A DNA stretch of 64,000 nucleotides from PALSA-693 sp963834725 (GCA_963834725.1 CAWICN010000001.1:4898001-4962000); one strand, 5' to 3'. Shown: positions 44,389 through 52,672, counted from the first letter of the stretch. A program made the numbers and translations. The notes: generated from the letters alone by a model not told the origin.

Positions 44389-45087
44389 TCAAGAAGTTGG
44401 AGGCCAGCCACCGTACGAACCCTGGCAGCGCCGGTCGAAGACGAGCACGTACTCACGGGCGGCCCGCAATTCGGCGTTGGTGCCGCGGCGCATGCGCCGG
44501 GTCGCCACCTCGAGCGGCGGCTGGGCCAGGGCGAAGCCGAGCGCCTCGATGGTGGCGCGATGCCAGGCGGCCACCCCGACCAGCTCGAAGCCGCGCACGT
44601 GATCGCTGACGTTGAGCACGAAGCGGGCGTCGTCGGTGAGATGGCCGGCCAGTTTCGCCCAGGCTCGCTCGTGGAAGTTCCGGTATTCGGGACCCCACTG
44701 CAGATGGCAGGACGAGCCTTCGCTGGCCAGCCGGCCGAGCCATTTGGCGTAGGTGCCGGCACAGCTTGGGCGCATGTCCTTGTCCGCCAGGCGGTCGCCG
44801 TACACGGGGCTGGTGCAGGCGGCGTCGAAGTGCCCGAGAGGGAGATCGACGGTGAGGAAGTCGGCGCAGATGGTTCGGGGATGCCAGCCCGCCCATTCCG
44901 GTTCCAGCTCCACGCCGACACTGTCCTCGCAGTCGGCCAGGGCGGCGATGCGGTGGATCATCCCGGTGCCGGCGAAGGGATCGAGCACCCGGCGCCGGCC
45001 CCCGAGGGCGGCCACCAGGTGGGGGACGATCTCGGCCGAGTAGCGGGCCCCGTGGGCTCGCAGGGCGGGAACGTCGAAGAGGGTCAC
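44389..45087 (-). CDS. DNA methyltransferase (N6-adenine/N4-cytosine type)
   Basis: A 232-residue enzyme with the AdoMet-binding motif VLDPFAGTGMIHRIAALAD and the catalytic motif in CTSPVYGDRL, a variant of the usual TSPPY, in the order typical of beta-class-like methylases. The target-recognition part is short. No restriction gene accompanies it, so it is an orphan methylase that probably protects or marks the element. It lies in the minus-strand run after the primase and small genes. Confidence 0.82.
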   Translation of the reverse strand: MTLFDVPALRAHGARYSAEIVPHLVAALGGRRRVLDPFAGTGMIHRIAALADCEDSVGVELEPEWAGWHPRTICADFLTVDLPLGHFDAACTSPVYGDRLADKDMRPSCAGTYAKWLGRLASEGSSCHLQWGPEYRNFHERAWAKLAGHLTDDARFVLNVSDHVRGFELVGVAAWHRATIEALGFALAQPPLEVATRRMRRGTNAELRAAREYVLVFDRRCQGSYGGWPPTS

Positions 45088-45108
45088 AGGTCGGTGTCGA
45101 GCCAGGGG

Positions 45109-45234
45109 TCAAGCGCCGAGTTGAAATGCCATCCATGTGGTCGACATGGCAGTTCCACGATGCGAGGGGCGGGCGTGTCGTTGCTCACCGGCGGCCCGCA
45201 GGGCGTCCAGGTCGAACGGGTCGGCCTCGGTCAT
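45109..45234 (-). CDS. Candidate 41-residue protein
   Basis: A short frame whose ATG overlaps the previous stop (ATGA). The start MTEADPFDLDALRAAGEQRH is acidic and helical, as in small phage regulators. It may be real because of the tight coupling; no family is recognised. Confidence 0.4.
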   Translation of the reverse strand: MTEADPFDLDALRAAGEQRHARPSHRGTAMSTTWMAFQLGA

Positions 45235-45428
45235 CGCCGCGGCCCGACCATTTCGCTGAGCACGTCGGTGATGTTGAGGAGGCGCTCGTCGATGCGTTGC
45301 AGTAACGCGCACAGACGGCGGAGGTTGCGGTCGAGGTTCGCGGCCGCCAGCACGGGGAGGTGGTCACCGGACCGCTCACGTAGTGCCTCCAGGAGAACCT
45401 CGTCGTAGTCGATGTAGTTGTCACTCAT
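45231..45428 (-). CDS. Small helical element protein
   Basis: A 65-residue protein from the ATG 45428 (MSDNYIDYDEVLLEALRERS) with an amphipathic, probably coiled-coil second half (LRRLCALLQRIDERLLNITD). It lies between the candidate origin and the methyltransferase. No family is recognised. Upstream in-frame sequence crosses the iteron region and is not protein-like. Confidence 0.55.
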   Translation of the reverse strand: MSDNYIDYDEVLLEALRERSGDHLPVLAAANLDRNLRRLCALLQRIDERLLNITDVLSEMVGPRR

Positions 45429-45506
45429 TCGGTTAGCCCGCGACGGTACGAAGAGAATGTGTCCGGACGGCGGATTAGTCCCTGGCTCCCCCTCACGGCG
45501 TCCGGC

Positions 45507-45592
45507 GGAGGGTACGGAGGGTTCGGAGGGTTTACTGCTTGTCCCCCCACGCGCGTGGGCGGCAAAGCTGATAGACCTCCGAACCCTCCGTA
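45507..45592. other. Candidate replication origin with iterons
   Basis: Three 9-base direct repeats GGAGGGTAC, GGAGGGTTC, GGAGGGTTT start at 45507, 45516 and 45525. The segment TACGGAGGGTTCGGAGG (45513-45529) recurs perfectly inverted at 45576-45592. In the 46-base spacer lies a further 14-base palindrome CCCACGCGCGTGGG (45546-45559). The site is 18 bases beyond the stop of the primase-helicase, where satellites and plasmids often keep their origin. Function is inferred from structure and position. Confidence 0.55.
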
Positions 45593-45609
45593 AACCGTCC
45601 GTGGGCGGC

Positions 45610-47942
45610 TCACGATCCGTTCGATCCTTCATGCGATTCGGTGCGATCCTCGCCGGCTGTCAGCCCTATTCCGTACCAGCGTTTGCGGCCAAGACCGTCT
45701 TTGTGGTTATCGAAGCCCTTGTTCTGCAGAGCGGTGGTGAACGCTTTGTGGGTGCCCGGCTCGGCTCCTTCACGGTCACACCAGCGGCACCAAGAGGCGT
45801 AGAGCTCCGACGAGCCAGCCGAGTGATACGGCCCTCGGAAACAGCAGGCGTCGAGGAACTGTTCGATCAGGTCGGACTCGTCCCGGTAGTCGCTGGTGGC
45901 TTTGACGACGGCGTCGGGTTCCGCCAGGCCGTGGTCGGCCCAGTCGCGGTGGCCGGCCACGAGCCAAGCGAGGACCGCGTCGGCTTCTCTGGCCAGTTTC
46001 TCCCCGAGGTGCTCGTCTCGTTTGTCCTCTGGGATGGTCACCTCGAACGGCACGAGGCGCAGCCGCCGCCAGATGCCTTCGTCGCGGCCGGTGACGAGCG
46101 GCTTATGGTTGGTGAGCATCACAAAGGTGTGCGAAGGGCTGAAGCTCCAGAAGTCCTCGCGCATCCTGCGGGCCTTGATCCGGTCGGAGCCGGTGAGGCG
46201 TTTCACGGTGCCCTCGGCCAGGCGCCGGCCGTGGTCGGATTCGTGGAGGACGGCGAGGCGCAGCCCGAAGAGGTCGGCGACACCGGTGGGGTGGGCGTCG
46301 AAGGTGCGGGCGGTGAGCAGCTCGGGGTCGGCGGCGTCGGCGTAGTCGCCGAGCGCGCCCAGCACGGCGTCCACCAGGGTGCTTTCCCGTTGGCGCCGGG
46401 GCCGTGGAAGATGGCGAGCAGATGGGTGACGACCTGGCCCTCGAGGGCGTGGCCGAGCAAGCGGGCGAGGAACGGTCGCATCTGCTCGTCGGGCTGGATG
46501 TCGGCGAGGAACGACGTGAATGTGGAGCCGCTCGCGGCAGGCCGGTAGTCGGCGCCGGCCAGCTTGGTGAGCAGGCGGACCGGGTCATGCGGACCGAGCC
46601 GCCCGGTGCGCAAGTCCAGGATTCCGTTGCGGCAGTTGAGGAGCAAGGGGTCGGCGTCCAGGTCGTCGGGGCTGATCGCGATGCCCGGCTCGGTGCTCGC
46701 CAACCTCAGCGCGCCGGCCACGCCGGCAGAGGACTCGCCGCGGCGGGCCAAGTGCACCAGGGCTTTGCGGGTGCTGTCGTCGTCGATGGTGAGGGCGTGG
46801 TTGGTCATGCGTCGGGCGATGAGCTTCTGCCATCGGGCCGGTTTGCCGGTGGTGTCGTGCGCCCAGCGGGCGCCGTCCCAGACCAGCCAGCGACTCCAGG
46901 CAGGCACGAACTTAAGCCGGTCGCCGTAGACCGCGATCAGCCGTCGGGCGTAGCCGAGCTCGGTCCACGGTTCCCCGGGCAGCGGATCGTCGGCGGCTTG
47001 TCCGTTTCGTTGCGTTCGCGCTGCGGTGATCTTCGCCCAGCAACGCAGCGTTTCGCGGCGAAGGTCCCGCCCGTACTTGGCGACCGAGGGAGCGTGCCGG
47101 GATGCGGCGGTGAGAGTCTGACCGGCGGTGAATCCGGCCGTCCGGCACAACCGGACCAGCTCGAAGAGGCGCTTCGATCTGTGGTCTATAGGCGCGTCGG
47201 CCCGGTCGGCGAGGATCGCGGCGACCTCCGGCGGGAGCGGCTCGGGAAGCGGCTCCTCGTGCGCGTCGCTGGCGGTGGTCTCCTCATAGGACTCCACGAG
47301 GGGGAGGCGGTCGTCGATGTCGGATACCGGCCACCCCGTCCCGGTCGTCACCAGCTGGTGACGGACGATGCCGGGCTCGGCGCCTGGGCGCAGCAGAGGA
47401 ACCTTGTGGTTGAACGTGCCCGGCAACCGCAGGAGTCCGTTGACGGCGCAGGACTGCCCGGCGTGCACGGCGCGGGCTAGGCGCCGGTTGTATTCGGTCA
47501 CCACGGCCGGCTCGAGCAGTTCGTCGAGCATCACGTACGCGTGGACGTGACCTCGTCCACGCCCGGAGGCGACCAGGAACGACCCTGCCCTGGTCAGCTC
47601 CTTGGCGTTGACGAGTCCATCGCGGTGGTTGTCAATTTCCGCCCACACGAACCGGGACGGAAGGTCTCGCCGTTTCTTGCCTTCTCGGAGCGGGTTGGCT
47701 GACAGCCCCGGTGTGATCCAGAACTCCTTCGTTGCCGAGGTCGCGAGAGCGAAGGTGATCAGCTGGTCCCGCTCAGCGGGCCAGCGAAAAGGCCGATGGT
47801 CGAAGCCCTTGTGGTCGACCTTGCCGGTGTCGGTCAGGTAGACGGTGGCCCAGCCGACGAACAGGAAGCCCTCGCGGTCCTCCCACAGCCTCTCGCAGTA
47901 GGCGCTCATCGCCTGCGCCCGGTCGTCGTCGCTCACAGCCAT
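45610..47942 (-). pseudogene. AEP primase-SF3 helicase (P4-type) with frameshift at Walker A
   Basis: Read in two frames, this is a replication protein of about 775 residues. The N-terminal archaeo-eukaryotic primase-like domain shows WAEIDNHRDGLVN, SGRGRGHVHAYVML and LLRLPGTFNHK. A D5-type linker domain (LKFVPAWSRWLVWDGARWAH) and a superfamily 3 helicase domain follow. The first frame reaches Walker A as FHGPGANGK and then fails; the second continues as DAVLGALGDYADAADPELLT, with FVMLTNHKPLVTG as a later motif. Adding one A to the AAA at 46382-46388 restores GPGANGKST exactly. So the gene has a one-base loss or the assembly has a homopolymer error. Confidence 0.85.
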
Positions 47943-48106
47943 CGCGCCTCCCAGCGAACGAGGGCGTCATAGGCATCGACCAGCTGGCGCTCCAAGAACG
48001 GGCGGAGCGTCTTCTCGTCGAGGTCGATGGCGCGTAAGACGATGTCGACCCGCCGGCGGGCCAGAGCGGTCAGGACAACCCCAACTCGCCGGCGGATCGG
48101 GTTCAT
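47933..48106 (-). CDS. Small basic element protein
   Basis: A 57-residue frame that starts directly after the stop of the upstream gene and whose end overlaps the primase start. The peptide is basic and helical at first (MNPIRRRVGVVLTALARRRV), then acidic (AIDLDEKTLRPFLERQLVDA). The exact packing between two neighbours argues that it is a real gene of the replication operon. No family is recognised. Confidence 0.6.
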   Translation of the reverse strand: MNPIRRRVGVVLTALARRRVDIVLRAIDLDEKTLRPFLERQLVDAYDALVRWEARWL

Positions 48107-48505
48107 CTATGGCAGCCAGTCGCCGGCGAGGTGACGGACGATGAAATAGGACTGTGGGATCCGCTTCTGGTCGACGGCCTCGTCAACGATCTCGGCCACG
48201 GCCCGACCGAAGGACTCGCAGAGCACCTCGATCAGGTTGTGGGGAACGTGGTAGTCGGCTTCGAGGACCTTGAAGATCTGCCTCGGATGGGGCCGGCGAC
48301 CGAGTGCCAGCTCCACCAGGGCGGTCCCATTCTCGGGGTACAGTTCATTGAGCAATTGCGTGTGCCTATCTGTGGTGATCGGTACTTGCAGGGATGGCGC
48401 CGGCCCCAGAGGTTCCTTCGGCCTCTTGTTCTGGGGCCGGCGTCGTTTCGCATCCGGCGATGCGAGGGTTGGACTGGGCGTCCGATCAACACCTCCACGC
48501 CGCAA
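48107..48505 (-). CDS. Hypothetical replication-operon protein
   Basis: A 132-residue protein. The first 45 residues are basic and disordered. The remaining domain (LLNELYPENGTALVELALGR ... QIFKVLEADYHVPHNLIEVL) is compact and alpha-rich. It directly precedes the 57-residue gene and the primase-helicase and follows the excisionase on the same strand, so it is likely an early gene of the element. The family is not recognised; the start may lie further downstream. Confidence 0.6.
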   Translation of the reverse strand: MRRGGVDRTPSPTLASPDAKRRRPQNKRPKEPLGPAPSLQVPITTDRHTQLLNELYPENGTALVELALGRRPHPRQIFKVLEADYHVPHNLIEVLCESFGRAVAEIVDEAVDQKRIPQSYFIVRHLAGDWLP

Positions 48506-48567
48506 CCATCGGGCTGGGAGGGAAGCGGAGCTGTTGATCCGGCGCCCAGGCCGGGATGGGCGGACGG

Positions 48568-48816
48568 TCAGGGCGGCTCGTCGAGCTGAAGCAGTCGGCG
48601 AATGGCGGCGACGGGCACCAGCAGTCGACGGCCGATCCGCACGCTGGGAATGGTCCCGGCTGCCACGCCTTCGTAGGCCGTGGCCCGAGAGATGCCGAGG
48701 ACCTGGGCCGCGACGGGCACGGTGACGGTCGGGGTACGTCGGGGGTCGAGGACGAGGTCGAGATCGAGATCGAGCGGTTTCGGGGCGACTGCGGCGTTCT
48801 CTGAACTAGCGGACAT
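48568..48816 (-). CDS. AlpA/excisionase-type HTH protein
   Basis: An 82-residue protein. After an acidic N-terminus (LDLDLDLVLDP) comes a MerR-like excisionase fold: VPVAAQVLGISRATAYEGV, then GTIPSVRIGRRLLVPVAAIR. Such proteins direct excision and often activate early transcription. It is divergent from the regulator and integrase genes, the arrangement seen in phage-inducible islands. An ATG five codons further upstream is an alternative start. Confidence 0.82.
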   Translation of the reverse strand: MSASSENAAVAPKPLDLDLDLVLDPRRTPTVTVPVAAQVLGISRATAYEGVAAGTIPSVRIGRRLLVPVAAIRRLLQLDEPP

Positions 48817-48891
48817 GGTGTTCCTACTCATACCACGGGAGACAGGAGAAGTCCAGAAGTGCGGGTTCAGAGAACGTGTTACTCTGTTCCC

Positions 48892-49680
48892 GTGTCCTCT
48901 CGTAGTCCCCAGTCCGAACCTCCCGCTGGTCAAGACCAGGGCGAAACCGAGTCGTCGGCCCATGCTCGGACCGAAGCAGAGGCCTTGGTCAGGCTGGCAC
49001 GCGACGATCCTCGGCTCTCGGCGCTGCTGGACCTCACGGTCCTGGCCGCACAACAGCTCGACGAGAACGGTCCGCCAACCGAGGAAGAGCTGCGACCGGC
49101 GGTTCACGGCCGACCACCCTGGCCGCCACTATTCGGTTCGTTGGCAGGGTTGGGGTCGGCCCGATACCTGGGAAACGACCGATGGGAGTTTCTCCTATGT
49201 CCGGAGCCGGGCTCGCCAGCTGACCTGCTGGTCGATGTCGTCGTCTTCCACGACGACAAGGGGGCGCTCGGGTTCTCAGCGGTGGCGGTCACGGGCCTGA
49301 ACGGCGTCACCACAAACGAGCTGCGCCGAGTCCCGCTCGGGCTCATCGCTCGTTTCATTGGAGCGAACGCAGACGCCTACCAGAAGCAGCAGGACCTCGA
49401 CGAGCTCGCGGCCCGGGACTCGAAGTCCTACTTCAGAGCGGTGATTCCAGAGCTGAGCGGAGACGACTTGTTGCTGCGGATCCCTCCCAGAACTGGTGGC
49501 CGCTACCCGGACACGTTTTACGCCGACGTCGCGCGGCTCTGGACCGTCCTTGAGGCCCGTGGCCAGAAACCGGCGCCCACCATCGCCAAAGCAAACGGCG
49601 TACCGGAAACGACCGTCCATAACTGGGCGAAGGCCGCCCGTGGCAAAGGATTGCTTGCCCGTACCCGAAGGAGAGCCTGA
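48892..49680 (+). CDS. Putative element regulator with C-terminal HTH
   Basis: A protein of about 262 residues directly before the integrase. The N-terminal two thirds have no recognised family (PWPPLFGSLAGLGSARYLGN, LLVDVVVFHDDKGALGF). The last 50 residues form a helix-turn-helix (KPAPTIAKANGVPETTVHNW). Position and orientation, divergent from the excisionase, make it the candidate master repressor. I use the GTG 48892, which follows a TTACTCT -10-like element so closely that a leaderless transcript is possible; a GTG at 48859 is the alternative. The gene's stop abuts the integrase start. Confidence 0.65.
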   Translation: MSSRSPQSEPPAGQDQGETESSAHARTEAEALVRLARDDPRLSALLDLTVLAAQQLDENGPPTEEELRPAVHGRPPWPPLFGSLAGLGSARYLGNDRWEFLLCPEPGSPADLLVDVVVFHDDKGALGFSAVAVTGLNGVTTNELRRVPLGLIARFIGANADAYQKQQDLDELAARDSKSYFRAVIPELSGDDLLLRIPPRTGGRYPDTFYADVARLWTVLEARGQKPAPTIAKANGVPETTVHNWAKAARGKGLLARTRRRA

Positions 49681-50904
49681 GTGCCCAACTACAAGGGCGT
49701 GTCGCGCCGCGGGAGCACCTGGACCGCGACCGCGTCGAAAGGGTCAGGAGACCGACGGATCCGCTGGAGCCAAGGCGGCTTCGCCAGCGCCAAGGAGGCG
49801 GCCGACAAACGGGCCGAGATGCTGGCGTCGATTGCCGAGGGCAGCTATGTGCCGCCCAACGAGTTGACCGTCGGCGGCTATCTGGGGGACTGGCTCGACG
49901 GGCTGGCCGTGTCGGGCCGTCGGCCCACGACCGTCTCCTCATACCAGCGGCTGGCCAACAGATGGCTCATCCCGCGACTCGGCAAGATCCTCCTACAGGA
50001 TCTCGGCCCGCACGACATCGACCGTCTCTACGGTGTCATGGCCGAGACGGTCAAGCTCCGAACGGTTCGCTTCGCCCACGCGGTGCTGCGTAAGGCGCTT
50101 GACGACGCGGTCCGCAAGCAGCTCCGCCGCACCAATCCCGCGGACCTGGCCAGCCCGCCGAAGGTCAGCGCCACCCGCGCCCCGGAGAAGATGGTGTGGA
50201 CGCCAGAACAGCTGCGGGACTTCCTGGCCGAGCATCGGGATAACTACTACTACCCGCTGTGGCATCTGCTCGGGTTCACTGGGATGCGGCGAGGCGAGGC
50301 GTGCGGGCTCATGTGGGACGCCGTCGACCTCGACAGCGGCTCGCTATATGTGCACCGGACACTGACGACCGTCGAGAGCCGACCGGTGTGGGGTGTGGTG
50401 AAGACCGGGCGGTCCCGGCGCCGGATCGCGCTGGACAAGGCCACCGTCGACGTACTTCGACGTCACCGCAAAGCCCAGGCGGCGCAACGGCTGTTGCTCG
50501 GTGACGGCTGGCGAGACTCGGGATGCGTGTTCACCGGCCCGGACGGGGCGGCCTTACATCCCGACTCGGCCGGCCAGGCGTTCGAGCGGGCCGCGGTGGC
50601 GGCACCCGGCCGGTCTCGGCTGACCATGCACGGCCTGCGCCACAGTCATTGCACCCATCTACTCGTCGCCGGGGTGGACGTGAAGACCGTGTCCGAGCGG
50701 CTCGGCCACACGTCAACCGCGTTCACGCTCGACCACTACGGACATGTCCTTCCCGGCTCCCAGGACGCGGCCGCGGCGGCGGTGGCGAAATTGGTCAACC
50801 CGACACCGTCCGACCACCGCCCCGACCGGTCGGCCGTTGCCAACTTTGCTGTCAATCCGAAACCTATAGCCGGATTAAAGGGCAGACAGACTCGGACACG
50901 ATAG
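49681..50904 (+). CDS. Tyrosine integrase of the tRNA-Met element
   Basis: A 407-residue phage-type integrase from a GTG. It has an AP2-like N-terminus (GVSRRGSTWTATASKGSGDR), a core-binding domain (YLGDWLDGLAVSGRRPTTVS) and a catalytic domain with Arg in GFTGMRRGEACGLMW, HGLRHSHCTH, LGHTSTAFTLDHYGH and the Tyr nucleophile. It lies at the right end, 77 bases from the right attachment site, as expected for the enzyme that put the element into tRNA-Met. Its last codons contain the sub-terminal repeat also found inside the left end. Confidence 0.94.
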   Translation: MPNYKGVSRRGSTWTATASKGSGDRRIRWSQGGFASAKEAADKRAEMLASIAEGSYVPPNELTVGGYLGDWLDGLAVSGRRPTTVSSYQRLANRWLIPRLGKILLQDLGPHDIDRLYGVMAETVKLRTVRFAHAVLRKALDDAVRKQLRRTNPADLASPPKVSATRAPEKMVWTPEQLRDFLAEHRDNYYYPLWHLLGFTGMRRGEACGLMWDAVDLDSGSLYVHRTLTTVESRPVWGVVKTGRSRRRIALDKATVDVLRRHRKAQAAQRLLLGDGWRDSGCVFTGPDGAALHPDSAGQAFERAAVAAPGRSRLTMHGLRHSHCTHLLVAGVDVKTVSERLGHTSTAFTLDHYGHVLPGSQDAAAAAVAKLVNPTPSDHRPDRSAVANFAVNPKPIAGLKGRQTRTR

Positions 50905-50981
50905 AACGAGAAAGTGCCGCTGACCTGCGAAAACTCGGACAAGAGGCACCTGTGGATAACCATATGACCCCTACGGATTGC

Positions 50982-51028
50982 GACTCATAATCCCTTGGTC
51001 GCAGGTTCGATCCCTGCCGGGCCCACCC
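50982..51028 (+). other. Right attachment site (attR)
   Basis: A second copy of the 3' half of tRNA-Met, with GACTCATAATCCCTTGGTC identical to the left site. The T stem here is GCAGG/CCTGC instead of CTGGG/CCCAG; all six differences are paired changes that keep the stem. This is presumably the original chromosomal tRNA end displaced by integration. The following 51029-51338 holds no convincing gene. Confidence 0.9.
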
Positions 51029-51338
51029 ATGAACCCGCAGGTGAGCGGAGCCGGCTGACCCTGATCCGAATGTCGCGGCACGAACAACGTGAAGCCGGGC
51101 TCTCGGGAGAGAGGCGGATCTGCACGAGTCCCGAACGCTGGCCAGTCTGCTGCGGCGGGCTCGCGTCGCTGGACTCCTGCACGCCGAAACGGCCCGCGCC
51201 GGCGACGCAGTCGTCGGCCTCAGCCGGCCGGATCGGGCCGCCATCTCTATAGCTGTCGCGATCTGAGTTGCGGGGAAGAAACATGGTTAGGCCCTGCCCC
51301 ACAAGGGTGCTGGCGCGTGGCAACCGAAAGGAGGAGCC

Positions 51339-51823
51339 TTGGCAAACGACAAGGCAGGCACAGTCGCCAATACGCGGCGTCGCTCACGGCGGTCGCTCGA
51401 GATGGGCTGAAGGACCTCCCAAGCAACGCTTTGTGGGTGTTGTACCAAGGTCTGAAGCTCGTGCCAACTGTTGCTCGCCGCGCCTCTGAGGCTGCTCAGG
51501 TCGCATCGTCTGTCGTTGACGAAGGCGTTTCCATGCTTGGTCCGGCGGTAGCCGATACCGCGAGCTCCCACGCAGCAGGTGCTCGGCAAAAGGCTTCGGA
51601 CGCGAAAGAGGTCTTCACCAGGGCCACGCCCTTCGTCGGGAACGACGTCGAGTCGCTCCTGCGTCAGGCAGAGGAGGCGGCTGATCGCGCCAGGGCCTCC
51701 GAGGAGCACGCAGTCGTTCTGGCCCAGACAGCCAGGGATGCGGCGGAGGAGGCAGCCCGGACCTCTCGAGAAACAGCGCAACGGGTGTCCCAGGCTAAGC
51801 GGGAGTCACAGAGAGAAAGATGA
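51339..51823 (+). pseudogene. Helical repeat protein gene with apparent frame break
   Basis: A near-perfect Shine-Dalgarno (AAAGGAGGAG, 51327-51336) precedes a TTG whose frame (MANDKAGTVANTRRRSRRSL) stops after 23 codons. From about 51400 another frame takes over with convincing protein, DGLKDLPSNALWVLYQGLKL, then a long Ala/Glu-rich helix (LLRQAEEAADRARASEEHAV) to the TGA at 51823. A one-base correction near 51400 would join them into a protein of about 160 residues. The composition resembles apolipoprotein- or phasin-like amphipathic helices. The 3' end overlaps the next gene (ATGA). Confidence 0.55.
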
Positions 51824-52458
51824 CGGCGCGCGTTGAATCGGCCCAGCGCCAGTCCCTCGCGTGGGTTGCTGATGCCGAGCGCGAACAAGCGGAGCAAATC
51901 CGGCTGGCCCGACGCCGCGGCGAGGAGTTTGTCGAGAAAGAACAAGCGGACGCTACCGACGAAGCAAATCGAGCGTTCGAAAAGATCAGCCGGGAGGCCG
52001 AGCAGCGTGTCGGGCAGGCCCGTCAAGAGGCTGAAAAATGCCGGGGAAGGGCTGAGAATGCTATAGAGGAGGCCAACGAGGCGCTTGCTAAACTAAAGCT
52101 AGGGATCTCGCAAACGAGGCGTCCGGCGCGGCACGAGAGATGGCCGCTGAAGCGGGCCGCGAGGCCCGAGCGATTGTCGCAGGAGGCCCGTCAGAGGGCA
52201 GAAAACGCTCAACGGCGGGCGGCTCGGGCGGACAACATGACCAAGAGCGCCCACAAAGCCTCAGCGGTGGTGGAAGCATCTTTACCTGAAAGACCAAGTC
52301 GCTCTTCGGGGTCGTCAGGCGGGCTGTCCGCGATCGGACTCCACGTGCCCGGTCGACTGGCGCGGGACGGCCAGCTCCTGTCCAGAGGTAAGACGAAATG
52401 GTTCGCACCGACAGGAGAATGGTTCTCGCAGCGTGTTAGGCGGTTTGACGAGAGGTGA
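51820..52458 (+). CDS. Long coiled-coil protein, possibly with compensating frame shifts
   Basis: A 212-residue frame. Residues 1-90 are a clear coiled coil (REQAEQIRLARRRGEEFVEK, EQRVGQARQEAEKCRGRAEN). Between about 52105 and 52180 the composition turns Arg/Pro-rich, while another frame there reads a matching helix (RDLANEASGAAREMAAEAGR). The first frame then becomes helical again (QEARQRAENAQRRAARADNM). Two compensating indels would explain this. The last 50 residues look non-helical and may be out of frame. Function is unknown. Confidence 0.5.
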   Translation: MTARVESAQRQSLAWVADAEREQAEQIRLARRRGEEFVEKEQADATDEANRAFEKISREAEQRVGQARQEAEKCRGRAENAIEEANEALAKLKLGISQTRRPARHERWPLKRAARPERLSQEARQRAENAQRRAARADNMTKSAHKASAVVEASLPERPSRSSGSSGGLSAIGLHVPGRLARDGQLLSRGKTKWFAPTGEWFSQRVRRFDER

Positions 52459-52672
52459 ACTGCAGGTCGTTGCCAGTCGTATGGACCTCCGAGGTGGGGC
52501 GTCGATGACGAAGCCGCAGTTGATTAGAGCACTTGGCAAGAACGGAAATGACCTCAGCATGCTCACCAAACAGGAGCTCGTCTCGCTGGCAGGACGGTTC
52601 GATATCCCTGGGCCAAGCACGACGTCGAAGGAACAGCTGATAACGGCCATTGGTCGAGAGAAAAAGTTCTGA
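52433..52672 (+). CDS. Protein with two SAP/Rho-N-like motifs
   Basis: A 79-residue protein from a GTG with two similar helix-extended loop-helix units: LTRGELQVVASRMDLRGGAS with MTKPQLIRALG, and LTKQELVSLAGRFDIPGPST with SKEQLITAIG. This pattern is shared by SAP, LEM and Rho N-terminal domains, which bind DNA or RNA. It follows the coiled-coil gene with a short overlap. It probably links this small gene group to nucleic acid. Confidence 0.75.
   Translation: MLGGLTRGELQVVASRMDLRGGASMTKPQLIRALGKNGNDLSMLTKQELVSLAGRFDIPGPSTTSKEQLITAIGREKKF

Larger units (their letters stand above)
35836..51028 (+). mobile_element. tRNA-Met-integrated element, candidate phage satellite
   Basis: About 15.2 kb bounded by direct repeats of the 3' half of tRNA-Met. 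At the right end are a regulator and tyrosine integrase (plus strand); divergent from them are an excisionase, small genes, an AEP primase-SF3 helicase, small genes, a DNA methyltransferase and a ParB-like gene. An IS21 copy follows, then SprT-like, small terminase and HNH genes. No large terminase, portal, capsid, tail or lysis gene is present. Removing the IS21 leaves about 12.4 kb. The layout (regulator-integrase divergent from excisionase-primase, plus small terminase) matches phage-inducible chromosomal islands. A remnant prophage is the alternative. Confidence 0.75.

Noticed and set aside
46381..46390. Programmed ribosomal frameshift in the helicase gene.
   Set aside because: The sequence GGGAAAGC does not allow good re-pairing of both tRNAs after a -1 slip, and a single missing A in a homopolymer explains it more simply.
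35836..51028. Classification as a complete prophage.
   Set aside because: Small terminase and HNH are present but portal, capsid, protease, tail, lysis and large terminase genes are all absent from the att-bounded region.
50864..51244. A 126-residue minus-strand frame and related frames over the right attachment site containing ARQGSNLRPRDYES or GPAGIEPATKGL.
   Set aside because: These are the familiar false proteins produced by reading antisense through a tRNA 3' half; the sequence is explained by the attR tRNA fragment.
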